NCBI GenBank assembly: GCA_018881555.1
Contig: JACAXG010000092.1
Location: forward strand, 1,779,981 to 1,843,980
DNA: 64,000 nucleotides
Direction: 5' to 3'
From: Amblyornis subalaris
Taxonomy: Eukaryota > Chordata > Aves > Passeriformes > Ptilonorhynchidae
Shown here: piece by piece, positions 22,717 to 33,829 of the stretch
How the letters are laid out: each line of letters starts with the position of its first letter
Position numbering within the stretch: position 1 is the stretch's first letter
Notes under the pieces: generated by a model
Told to the model about the DNA's origin: nothing
Database searches by the model: none
The model's input: only the letters and a program-made list of their open reading frames with translations
Program-made: the position numbers and the translations under genes

Positions 22717-23854
22717 GTCTTTGTGCTGCTGAATGAACCAGGGACCTTTAGGGCCTTTGGAATTTTTAGCCTGTCTAGATATTCTAATAACAAATACAAT
22801 ATTCATCATTTATATTTAGTGTTAACTGTAAGACAAATTTCATTGATGCTGTTTGTAAAGTTTAAAGCTAGATTGGTCTCTAAACATACCATTGTTAAGC
22901 ATTTTCTTTTTGTGTCTGTCTTCCTCTGTTTGTCTCCCAAATCCATACCTTTTTTTACTTCTTCCAAAAGAATTAACTGCTAACAAGAGCTCTTAACATT
23001 GTCAGTTAAACTTCACAGACAGTTTAACAAGCTACTTATTACAAATCTTCTTACAGAAAATCTCGTTTAAAATTACATAGTTTGCATTTGAATTTATAGT
23101 GCTGAAGTAATGTTGGTTTACAGGTTTATAGGAATAAGAATAATAGTAAAAAAATAAAAGTAATCTTTGCAAGGAACATCCCTTCATTTTGTCTCAAGGA
23201 AAAGCTGCAGTTTAAAGATCAACTGTTGACAGAAACATGGTCTCTGATCAAACAGCTGGAGGAAATCCTGAGTTAAAAGATGTCTTTTATTAAGCATCTT
23301 ACAAGAAATATCCATAGACTTGCATAGCTAATCCAAGTTACTGATCTTCAAAAAGACATGACAACATAACATATGGGCTGTAACTTGTTAAAATGCCCAT
23401 AAATCATTATGACATGAATAATAAACTTAGCTAAATGCATGGTTGTCAATTCTATAGGATTAAAAAGTTCATATGATGGATTTAATTTAAAAGATTCATA
23501 TAAATATCCCTAAGGCCTGGCATTAACGCACGTTACTCTGCAAATCTGCTTTTTAAATTGCCAGTGACAGCAAAAAGAGGAGTTTTTCCTTTGGATAAAA
23601 CATTTACACAAACACCATAAAGACTTCATGCAATGAATAGATATAATGAAGAAATTCAGCAGCTACAGCTTAGGTGCCACAGTGTCTTAATGGTTAGCCT
23701 CTCCTCACGAGAAAAATGAAGTCCAGAAAGAGAATTTGCTTCAAATAAACAGGGCATTCAGATTCCAAAGCATTCATTTGAAAATCTAGATGTTTATCAG
23801 GTAATTTTGATTAGTTTCCATTCACTCCAAAACCACAGGATGATAGGGAAATTG
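22717..23854. other. AT-rich noncoding stretch
   Basis: Single-copy-looking AT-rich DNA between an LTR and an old CR1. No gene or repeat is recognised. Confidence 0.55.
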
Positions 23855-24472
23855 CTGAGGCAAGGTTGTTTAGGGCTTTATCCACTTGAGCCTTGAAAAT
23901 CTTCAAGGATGGAGACAGCACAGCCTCTCTGGACTGCCTCTTCAACTGCTTGGCTGTCTTCAGGGTGAAAAAGGGTCTCCTTGCTGTTTCTCCTTATGCT
24001 TGCTGTCTTTTATTTCCCCACTTTGCACCAAAGCGAAGGGTCTGACTCCATCTTATTGGTAAACTATTCAGAGGTGTCAGCAGACTGCATTTATTTCCAC
24101 CCAAGGCCATTTCTCCTCCAGGCTGAACAAGTCCTGGTCCCTCAGCCTCTCCTCACAAGACAAGTGTCACAGACCTCGGTCACCTTGAGGGCCTTCCATC
24201 CTTCCTGAGCTGGAGGGATCCCACAACTTGGAGTATACAGATGGGAACTTAGGAGTGCTGAGCAGAGGGGGATAGTCCCTCCCCTTAGTGTCCTGGCTAT
24301 GTCCCTGTGAATAACTCCCAGGGTGCTATTGGCCACCTCTGCACCTGGGGCACACTGCTGGCTCATGCTCAGCTGGTGCCTTTCAAGGCCTCCAGGTTCT
24401 TTCCATCCACCTGTGTCCATGCTTCCTGGCCAAGGGAAGCATTGACTTTGTTGAATGTTGTAGAGTTCAGTA
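23855..24472 (-). mobile_element. Old CR1 LINE fragment
   Basis: On the minus strand this matches an older CR1 subfamily. In plus orientation the order is ggttgtttagggctttatcca, caaggatggagacagcacagcctctctgga, tctcctccaggctgaacaag, cctcagcctctcctcacaa, then the part ending near ttgactttgttgaatg. It is more diverged than the 53856 copy and has lost the extreme 3' tail on the left and the 5' part on the right. No open frame survives. Confidence 0.85.
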
Positions 24473-27400
24473 CTATGAACTGACTGAAATAACACATCTA
24501 GTATTACTTCTCAAAAGACTGACAATGGAAATAAGTTCATTAAAACCCCAGAAGAACCAGCAATCCATCACTGTAGCTGTTCTAGCTAGCAGAGTATTGA
24601 ACTGCAATCACATATTTTCTAAATTTTTAGTGTGGTGCCTTAATTCTGTCTAAATCCCATTTTAGATTAATATATCTTTTACTAAATGATTAGTGATAGC
24701 TTCTAAATGTATAGTCTTATAGAAGAACATTTGCTAGACCCTGTCATGTTCAAACTTATTCCAGCACTACACTGCTCTTAATTTAAATCAAGTCTTTTAG
24801 GATGTTTTCTTTGTTGTTGCTTTATGTTTTTGTTTGTCTAGCAGTGTGGGTTTACCTCAGACAGTTTCCTGGCAAGGCATATCACTCTGGTCCACCTCAG
24901 CTATCAATAAACTAGGATGAAGCATTTCTGCATCACTCTAGAAGCAAAGTACACTGTTGGGATTTAGCCGTCCACAGGAAATTTATTTCTGGTGTTACCC
25001 AGAAATGAACAGATAAATACACTGCCACTGTTCAAAGTAATGAAAAGGCTGAAAATTCATTCATTTTCATAACCAGTTTTAAAGCAAATATGGGGAACAA
25101 GATAGCCTTTCAAAAGGAATCCAAAATGCTTTTCTGCTGAAATTAAAATCATCTGGCTGTCGTTGTGTGTTCAAATAGTATACAATGTAAATTAAAATAA
25201 CATTCCCTAAATCCACAGTTATCTGGCGGTAAAAATTGTATGTCTGTATTCTAAAGGCTAATAGAACATTAAACTGTGACTTTGGTATGAATTTTACTCA
25301 TGTATGCTCTAAATTGTTTTTAGAGTCTGGACTTTTTTTGACTTAAAAGCTAATTAGGGAGCTGTAACAACATTCAATTAAATTTGAGGTTTTTTGGATG
25401 GTTTGTTGGTTTGTTTTACTGGGTCTTTATAAATGTTCAAGGGTCTTCTCTGAGAGGATTTTGAAAGAAAAGAAAGATGGAATAAAATGAAATGCTGGGA
25501 TCATAAAATGTCATAATGGACTCTTCTTTGTTCATTTTTTTCATAGCAATTTTTCCTTCTCTTCCTGCCATCTACTGAAGAATCCTGGATATTTTTAGGG
25601 TATTTGTTGTATCTCATACTGAAAATGACAAATGGTAGACTGGTCCAGCAGTTTTCAAGCAAAATAGCTATTTCAGTACTTGCCTTTTTTGTGTCAAATA
25701 CCTTTGTTTTTAATTGACGGCACCTGACAATTCGTGAGCTCATGATACTAAATGAAAGCAATTAAAACATGATCAAAGTCTTTGTGGGATTTGTAGCAGT
25801 ATTATAAAGAATGGCCAGATTTTTGTCACTTCTCTTTCCATAATGAGATTTTGGTTACAGAACTGGAATTTTAAAAATCAGTATAATGTGGAATGCTCAG
25901 ACAGGCTAGTGTCATATGAGGAAAAATTATGAACAAAGAAAATGGAATTTAAATCTTCAAATAAAAAGAACCTAATAAGTCATTAAGTGAATGGCACCTG
26001 TAGATTAAAAAGGAGATGAAGGAAATCCTTCAAAAAAGAAAAAATCTTCCAAGTACTGTAGTCTAAATGTCTTTTAAAAGTAGGCCAAGAGAGTATTTTT
26101 ACAGAATTATTTGATACCATTGTAATAACGTAATATAAAAACAATGAAAGATTTATTCAGTTTCTTATGCCAAGTCCACCAAGAACACATATGATTATTG
26201 TACATACTTTTTTAAACGTGGTTATTTAAACAAGAAATTCAGTTTCTAAATGTTTTACTTTTTTCCAGTAGATTCCTTGTCTGATAAAGCACCACTTCTT
26301 ATTCAACTATGCTTTGGATTTAGCATATGTTTTTGATGTGAAACTTGCTCTTTTTTTTTTCTCAGCCAGTGTATACATAGGAAAAAGTACTTACGTATTT
26401 TTCTTACAAAAGTTTTAGTTGTTAATTTATGAGCTTTTTATTTGCTTATCTGTGTTCATTTCAGCAAAGCTGGCCAGTGGGTTTAGAATTTTTTTCTCCT
26501 AGTTCAAACTCTTATCAAATTACAGTTTTGTAATTGCATTAAAATATGGTAATATGATCTTCTCCCTGCTGTCTTACCAAATCTAGCACTGAACTTTATG
26601 CTTAAAAGTGAAACTGGTTTACTAAATTCTTTCAGAAGCATTCTGAGTAGAAATGCTTTATATGTTTAGTAGAATTATTTATCATGAGAATCTGAAGGAA
26701 TAATTTCAAAGAGAAAAAGAAGTCAACCAAACAACCAAAAAAATTAATTTAAAGACAGAAGTTATTTAATAAAGAAATAAAGGCAACCTCGTGGCTCTTA
26801 CATAATTGGTTATAAAATGGTACAGGCAAATGTCCAATCTATTGAGAACCAAGTCCAGTATCACAGCCAAAAGTTTTAGAAATATTTAAAAGTTGCTTTT
26901 TCTCTGTTATGCTAAAACAACTTTTCAGTGCTACAGTAGTTATTGGACAAAAAAAGAAGTAATTTTAATTTAGCCTTTAACTGCTTATGCAGATTAGAAT
27001 CCTCGAGAAATACAAAAAGTATACCTTGATGCCTCTGATGTTACTATATTTCAGACAAACTGCGTAGAAAAATTATTCCTGTTGAAGATATGCTTTGACT
27101 TTTTAGATGTAGCATTCTGCCTTTTTTTTTTTCTTTTACCTTGGAAACACTGGTGTTGGATTGAATATGTGATGGCTGAACAGACAGTCAACAGATTAAC
27201 AACAGGACTGGGGGTGATCAAGAGCATAAGAATGTAAGACTGTCTATTCAAATTCAGAGTAATACATGCCACTGTTTTTATAGTCACAGTGAAGCTCAAA
27301 AAATTATTCTTTTTGGGAGTTTCATTGGATTAACGTATCACCAGCTGTTACTTTTCATGGACTCAACACTTCTGTGGATAGCTGTTGCTTCTACTTGATG

Positions 27401-28710
27401 TCATGAACTTGCAATTTGCTACTATATAAGAAATGTGTGTGTTCTTAAATTTTATAATCACACCTTCTTTATCATTGGAACATTTAAAAAGCATTTAATT
27501 CTTTCTTTTATTCAGTGTAGTATCTGGGATATCCATTTGTCTTCACTGGATTTTAACAAGAATTTAAATTTAATTTCAAATTAATCCAAAGCTTATATTT
27601 TGCATAGATACTGGAAGGTCTTTGAATAATATTTAACTTTTAAATTTATATTAATGATATTTTTTTAGCACGGAATGATTATCAAAAAAAGTGATGTCGT
27701 TTTTTGCTTAGTATTCTGAGGTATCATATTCTTATCTTTTCAGTATAGTAAGGATGATCAGACAATTGATAAATTCTTTATTTAATACAGGTAGTATAAT
27801 ATTTAAACGTCCTGCCATGTAAGTAACTTGCAGTGATATCACACAGAACAAAAACACATTGAATGAAAGAATCAATCATTCTTGAAAATCAACAAGGTTT
27901 TGTCCCTAGAAAGAAACTATTTCCTTCAAGAAGTTTTCCAGATAGGAAATTTAATGAAATTTATAACTAAAGGGTGTTGTAAAAACAAACAACCCCTCCA
28001 CAAACACTCACTATATTCGTTTGCTTTGTGAGGTTTCCAAAAAGTTCATTTAAGGTCAAACTTGGTAGATTAGACTTCGGCTTGAACACTTAAATCAATT
28101 TTCCCATGGGGTTCATGAGATTTAGTGATTTTGCATCTGGTGGTTATTTACTGTTATTTTTCTGCCTGTTAGTCTTTCACTTGTTAATAAACTGTATTTT
28201 TTCACTTGTATCTACTTGTATTCATTCCTTATTGGTGGAAAGGTAAAACTAAGGAGAGGTAATTAATTTTAGAGTGCCCACCTCTTTAATTGTCTTAAAG
28301 TAAGACAAACATATGGTTAGTTCTGCTGAATCACTTGATTTTTTCAGGGAAAAAATGATTATACCAATGAAGTTTATCTGGCTACAGATTTATTAGCTTC
28401 ACTGTTATGTTAATTTGTCTTAAAAAGTCTCATTTAGGTTTTTTTTTGGCAGTGTCAGATACTTTGACAGCACTGCTATAACCTTTTGTCTGCATTCCCT
28501 TTTATACATTACAGGATTTCTAGACACGTGCCCTTGTATGACAAAGAAGGAAGTAATTCTCCAGTGAGTTACACATGAGGGGTCTGACATCCCCCGTGAA
28601 GGAATGCATTTTTGTAATTCCATTTCCTGCTCTGAGCAGTTCATGAGGGAAGACAAGACCTTATTTTAGATGAAACAGATCATCCAAGTTGACAGTGTAA
28701 TTTATTCTAA

Positions 28711-28738
28711 CAGGTCTTGTCCTGCAGGTCTTGTCCTG
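28711..28738. repeat. Perfect 14 bp tandem duplication
   Basis: The unit caggtcttgtcctg occurs twice in direct succession without a mismatch, which points to a recent slippage or duplication event. Confidence 0.9.
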
Positions 28739-29457
28739 CAACCCACCTCAGAAACACAAACTTCTTTTTCAGTTCACAAAGAAAAAAAAACCAAACAGGT
28801 CACTATGTTTGTACATGATATTCAGGTAAAATGAGTATAAATATCTTCTTAAAGAGTCATATAGACTGATAGCACTAGGATGAGTAGAGATCAGTACTTG
28901 TATTTCCTTACATGGCACGCTCAGGATTTCAAGGATTTCTTGTTAGTACAGTTTTTCTGTCATCAATCACCTTTCTTACTGCCATATTCTCTGTCTTCCA
29001 AGCTATACCTGTTGTTCTCGTTACAGTATATGGCCTTTATACCTCCTTCATACTGTGCTTGGTTTTATTTGTCTAATATTAAATTAAGCCTTATGTATCT
29101 GTCATGCCCAATCAGCTTCATAATCTTCGTAAAGATTTCTCTGTATGAATGGCTGCCTGAAGTGAACATGAGAAATGGGTAGAATTTTAGAAGATATGTA
29201 ATGTCTCCCACATTTGAAATATGTGCTTATTTACTCTGATATTTTATGCCACAGAGCGAAATACTAATTAAATTTTATTTTCCACATGCTGTGATCTGTG
29301 CAGACTATCTATACTCAAACCACTCATTTTACATGTTGTGTTGTCATTGCTGAGTCTATGGAATATGAATTTAGGAAGGAAGATGATTTTTTTTTTTAAT
29401 ATAAATTGTTATAATGCCTATTGTCACTGCTTCTGAGAATGTTCTCAAAAATAACTA

Positions 29458-29555
29458 TAAACAGAAACAAACAAAAATCCAAACCAACAAACAAACAAAA
29501 AAACCCAAGCAAAAACAACAACAAAAAAAACCCAACCAACCAATCAACAAGCCCA
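29458..29555. repeat. A/C-rich low-complexity block
   Basis: The plus strand consists almost only of A and C for about 95 bp, with aaac, caaa and ccaa units. It is interrupted simple sequence; open frames through it are artefacts. Confidence 0.85.
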
Positions 29556-30484
29556 AACTTGTATTTCTGCCACTCGCCTACTTTTCCATTCATGATATGG
29601 TAAACAGCTAATTCCTGATTCTCTTCTGTAACCTCAGAGGTTGAACTACAGATCAAACTATGTAGGTATTATTACAAAGAATATATGAGTCTCAAACACC
29701 CTAAGATACATCACTCAGATATAGATAAGTATCACATTATGGAAATGTCATGTTAAGGAAACTGTAATTAGTTTCAGAACTATCCCCACATCATTCCTGC
29801 ATATTATTTTCCCACTAATTTAAATTTAATTTATGAAGGAGACCCAAAGATTTTCAATATCTACTAGGTTGCATAATGCTAATGTGTCAGAAAACTGCTT
29901 GTTTCTAGTTTTTGAAATACCCAGTTTTTTCAGTGCTGGTAATGGCTTTCAGCTTACTGTTTTGCCAGCCAGGTTTCTATTCTCCTGTCCCCCATCACCG
30001 TGTCATTACCAATAGGATTAGTGCTTCCCACAGTCTTTTAGTCAACTGCATCTCCAGAGAGGCTTTGCAAATGTCCAAGTCACTTTAATTAGCTACGTTA
30101 CCTCTTTGGAGTGATATCGAACAGCAGAGGACTGAGAATTACCAATATTTTGCAGGCACATCTCCATGTCCCTGCGTGCTTATGAGGAATGTAATGGTTA
30201 AAAATATTGTTTTAAAAAAGTCTCACTTAAGAAATTATTTAAAATGCAATATCCAAGCTCACTCAATAGAACTTCTCTGCTTCACTCTGAGTACAGTGTT
30301 TGCAGGCAAAGCTAAGANTTGACAGACACTGTTCTGTCAAATGATCTGCGCTGTAGAAAAGGAACACGAAAGTTATCTGCAGCTGCAGGCTGACAGACTG
30401 CACAGACAGCCCTAGCTACCCTGGCATTTTAGTACAGTACTGTGTGCTGACATGGTGGAAAAGAGAATAACTGATAAACCTCCC

Positions 30485-30578
30485 ATAATATAAATGTATT
30501 TGCTATTTTAAATCCAGTAATTTAGTTCTATATAATATAAACTTATTTGCTTTTTTAAATCTAACAATTTAAATCTGT
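30485..30578. repeat. Tandem duplication of a ~47 bp AT-rich unit
   Basis: Two successive segments share the pattern ataatataaa-gtatttgct-ttttaaat-c-aa-aattta; the second begins at 30532. They differ at several positions, so the duplication is not recent. Confidence 0.7.
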
Positions 30579-31282
30579 ATACACTTTGGTACACTTGGTT
30601 TTATAGGAATTTGCTGTGTGAGCATTTATTACGCTCTGAGACCCCACATCAACCAAAGCACTGAGGTAAAATTTTGTATTTTCCTTAAAGTAAGGACACC
30701 AAGAGATATCAGAAAGCTTTTAATATTTAATGATATATTCCAGCATATTTTAGGTTGAAATTAATTTTGAATTAAAAAAAATCAATTTTGCCAGTAGATA
30801 CACATTCTGAAAGTTATTTCCTCCCTCTGCCTCAGTCTTACACACAGTAATTGGGCAAGTTAACACCTCAAACTTGCTCTCATTTATCAATTGTCAAGGG
30901 CATCTTAGGCTGGTAAAGGCTTCACACAGTCATCTCTGAGTCTTTAGGAGGTTGGTTTTTTTCTTATCGCACCAAAGTTTGGCTCACAGCTGCCCTTCTG
31001 CCACCTTAGGAAATTCCTGTCTCACATGGGCAGTGGTCTCCCTGCCTGTCTGAGGTTTCATGTGGTCAACTGCTCTCCAAAAAAGATGCAGTCTTATTCC
31101 ACCTCCTCATAGTTGTAGCTTACCCAGTGTTCAGCAGCAAGAACACAGGACAGTCAGTCTTTCTACCTGCTTTTAGTGAAATATAACATTGAGTCAATCA
31201 AATTATTATCTTGATCATGGGAAGTAAGCCCATTGAACCTCCTAGGTGTACAGTTACCACCTGCCAGCTAATGGAAATTCAG

Positions 31283-31313
31283 ACAACAACAACAACAACA
31301 ACAACAACAAAAA
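31283..31313. repeat. CAA trinucleotide microsatellite
   Basis: About nine uninterrupted acaaca-type units followed by a short A-run. Likely polymorphic between individuals. Confidence 0.95.
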
Positions 31314-32545
31314 GTATTAGGAAAGTTAATACAGGAGGTTGAACAACAGTCACTCCTCAGCCATGTCTTGGTCAATATTATTAGGCAATCTAAAGAATTT
31401 CCTTTCAGGAAACTTCTGAACTTCATTTGGGAATTTCACCTTAATGTTGCAATGAGGTAGCACAAAGAACAGCTCCACCTAACTGAAGTGCATTCCTAAA
31501 AGTTACAAGAAATTGAAATAGTATAAAAGTCCCTGTACGTGCACTGTTGTATGTTTGCTTTACATGCCCCACAACAAATTCAGTCTTTATATAGAATATA
31601 CTTAAAATATTCATTATGTTCTTGGGCATCAAGCAATAGCTTCCTTATTACTCCTGGCAATCTGAATACATGTCAGAGTACATCTGCTGGAAGTTTTAGA
31701 TTGTCCTCATCAAGAGACAAACCTCAGATGTTCAGTTTTTGCAAACCACCTTTTTTTTCTGTTATTGGAGCTCATTGTAGCAAAACTGATTGAGGTATTT
31801 AGATGCAAGCAATTATTTTAAGGTTCTGCAATGACAATTCACTGAAAAGAAAAGCCCTGCAATCTGTGCAATATTTAATAAAGTTATATCCTTGCATACC
31901 AAAACTTTCTAGTGATAGTTTGTTCAGCTCCTATTCAAAAATTCGTTGTGAAATGAGGTGTGGTTTTCACCAGAGAATTCCCAATGGAAACCAATCCCAG
32001 GGGTCTTAGGGAAGTAATATACATTAGCAGTGAATTTTTGTTAAGAGATACTGAGCTATTCTAAGCTATACTCTAGACTAGAGCAAAATAACAGAAGGTT
32101 TCTTCAGTATGCCTTTGCCCTCCTTTCCTTAAGTTATCGAAGATTAAATGCAGCACTTTCAAACAGAAAATGGGCTTAAAAATTGCATTCATTCCCAACT
32201 CTGATTTTCNTCTTCAAAACTTTGTTCTCTTGTACTGAGTCTAGCTGCATTTGGCCACATCCCTTTACTCTGGATTTGTACTTCAGCTCTTCAGCTTCTG
32301 CAGATGGCATAAGCCAGGCAAAATAATGCTGAAATTTACAATTTGCATAGGTTGGAAAACACTATTCTATATTCCATAATTGAAACAGTTACTGTCTTCT
32401 ATATATCCTGAAACCTTTTTGTACATGCAGCCATTGTTATCCATTTTCTGTAAAACATTATCCACAAAGGTTCAGAGAGTTTCATTAGGGTTGCTATAAA
32501 AGTCAGCTATACCATGTTTTATGTCTTCTCTTAAGCTGAAGTGTC

Positions 32546-32737
32546 TTGCACCTAATAGAAAACACTTTGTAGCCAACTTGCTAAGTAAGTATGTGGCAGA
32601 CAAGCAGTCTACGTGATTCATTTTTATGTAGTGATAATATTAGAAGAGTTAGAAGATAATACATCATTAGCTAAGGATTTTTCTTTTGTTTTCAGCACGT
32701 GAAACAGTAGTTTATGCTTATTTTTCTATTTCTCTGC
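32546..32737 (+). repeat. Left copy of a ~190 bp direct repeat bracketing the ERV
   Basis: This segment (from ttgcacctaatagaaaacac to tctctgc) recurs in the same orientation at 35893-36078 with roughly 80 percent identity and a few small gaps. Shared unbroken phrases include gaaaacacttt, agaagagttagaag and tctctgc. Sequence beyond the segment differs on both sides. The right end coincides with the first bases of the LTR, overlapping it by the three bases tgc. It is far too long to be a retroviral target-site duplication. Confidence 0.85.
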
Positions 32738-33327
32738 CCTGGTTTTCACTGGGATAGAGTTAATTTTCTTCTTAGTAGCTGGTACAGTGCTGTCAGATTT
32801 CATATGAAAATAATGTTGATAACACTCCCGTATTTTAGTTGGTGCTAAGTAGAGCTTACTCTGAATCAAAGGAGTTTTCAGTTTCCCATGCTCTGCCTGT
32901 GAAGAGTTGCACAAGAAGCTGGGAGGGAGCATGGCCAGGTCAGCTGATCCAAACTGGTTAAAGGGATAGTCCATACCATAAAATGTCATGCCCAGTACCT
33001 AAGATCATCCGTGAGGGAAAGATTGCTGCTTGGGGACAGGCTGGGCATTGGTCAGTGAGTGGTGAGCAATTGTATTGTGCATCACTTGTTTTTCTTGGCT
33101 TCTCACTCTCTCTCTCCCCCTGCAACACAATTAGTAGTAGTAGCTGTAGTAGTAATAATAGCAATAGCAGTATCTTTTGCTTTATTTCAACTACGAATCT
33201 GTTCTTATCTCAGCTCGTGAGTTTTACCCTTTCTCTATTCTCCTCCTCATTCCATGGGGTTGAGGGTGGGGAAGGTAGTGAGCAAGTATCTGTGTGATAC
33301 TTGCTGGCTGGGGTTAAACCACAGACA
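32735..33327 (+). mobile_element. 5' LTR of a decayed endogenous retrovirus
   Basis: The LTR starts tgccctggttttcactggg and ends gggttaaaccacagaca, variants of the TG...CA ends of its family. In order it shows the U3 block (gatagagttaattttcttc), the aaatgtcatgcccagtacc segment where relatives carry a TATA box (degraded here), a tag/taa trinucleotide patch (33131-33171) and the tcttatctcagctcgtgag R/U5 motif. Unlike the other LTRs in the window it is followed by a primer-binding site and pol remnants, so it is the 5' LTR of a provirus whose 3' LTR is gone. Confidence 0.9.
33131..33171. repeat. TAG/TAA trinucleotide patch inside the LTR
   Basis: Imperfect tag, taa and gca triplets occupy about 40 bp of the R/U5 side of the LTR. 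Related LTRs are A/T-rich at this place. Confidence 0.8.
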
Positions 33328-33334
33328 TCTTTCT

Positions 33335-33351
33335 TGGTGCCCAATATGGGG
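33335..33351 (+). other. Retroviral primer-binding site, decayed
   Basis: Eight bases after the LTR comes tggtgcccaatatgggg. Retroviral primer-binding sites begin TGG and pair with the 3' end of a host tRNA. This one looks like a lysine-tRNA-type site in which both CpGs have decayed. That is at odds with the ERVL-like pol that follows, since ERVL is named for leucine, so the tRNA assignment is tentative. Confidence 0.65.
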
Positions 33352-33829
33352 CAATACAATCCTTCCAAAAGCTGATTTTGCCATAAAAAAAAGTTCAAAA
33401 GAGACGTCAGGGACCTGCACAGGAGATCCAGTTTTTAGGAACAAAATGGCAAGATGTATGTCGTCAGACCACAGTGGATGTGAAGAACAAGACAACAGCA
33501 ATGTCTCCACCAACTAAAAAGAAAGAAACACAAGCTTTTTTAGGTGTTGTAGGCTTTCAGAGAATGCAGATTTCAAATTATTGTCTGATTGTGAGCCCTC
33601 TCTGTCAAACAACCCAGAAGAAAAATTATTTCAAATGGAAAGCCCTGAGCAATGATAAGCCTTTGAACAAATCAGACATGACTTAGTTCACACAGTAGCC
33701 CTTGGGCTAATCAGGACAGGACAAGAGGTAAAAAGTGCTCCCTACCCTGTGCCTGGAAAGAATGGCCCTATCTGGAGCCTCTGGCAGAAAGTACCAGGGA
33801 AGACTGGTACTTCAGAAGATCTGAAGCCC
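33352..33829 (+). pseudogene. ERV leader and gag-position remnant
   Basis: This is the interval between the primer-binding site and the first recognisable pol sequence. It is far too short for leader, gag, protease and the first half of reverse transcriptase, so most of these are deleted. The only open frame (70 codons, 33474-33686) has no zinc knuckle or other gag landmark that I can see. Confidence 0.5.

Larger units (their letters stand above)
24473..32545. other. Large AT-rich, mostly single-copy noncoding block
   Basis: About 8 kb with no recognised interspersed repeat. It contains a 14 bp tandem duplication (28711-28738), an A/C-rich simple block (29458-29555), a 47 bp tandem duplication (30485-30578) and a CAA microsatellite (31283-31313). 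Minus-strand frames at 25501-25761 and 27051-27299 have no recognisable domain. Single Ns occur at about 30317 and 32210. Confidence 0.5.

Noticed and set aside
25501..25761. 86-codon minus-strand frame
   Set aside because: No domain, no splice signals, and composition typical of chance.
27051..27299. Possible 68 bp minus-strand exon with acceptor cacccccag and donor caaggtaaaa
   Set aside because: The candidate peptide matches no family I know, the signals are short, and no partner exon could be found nearby.
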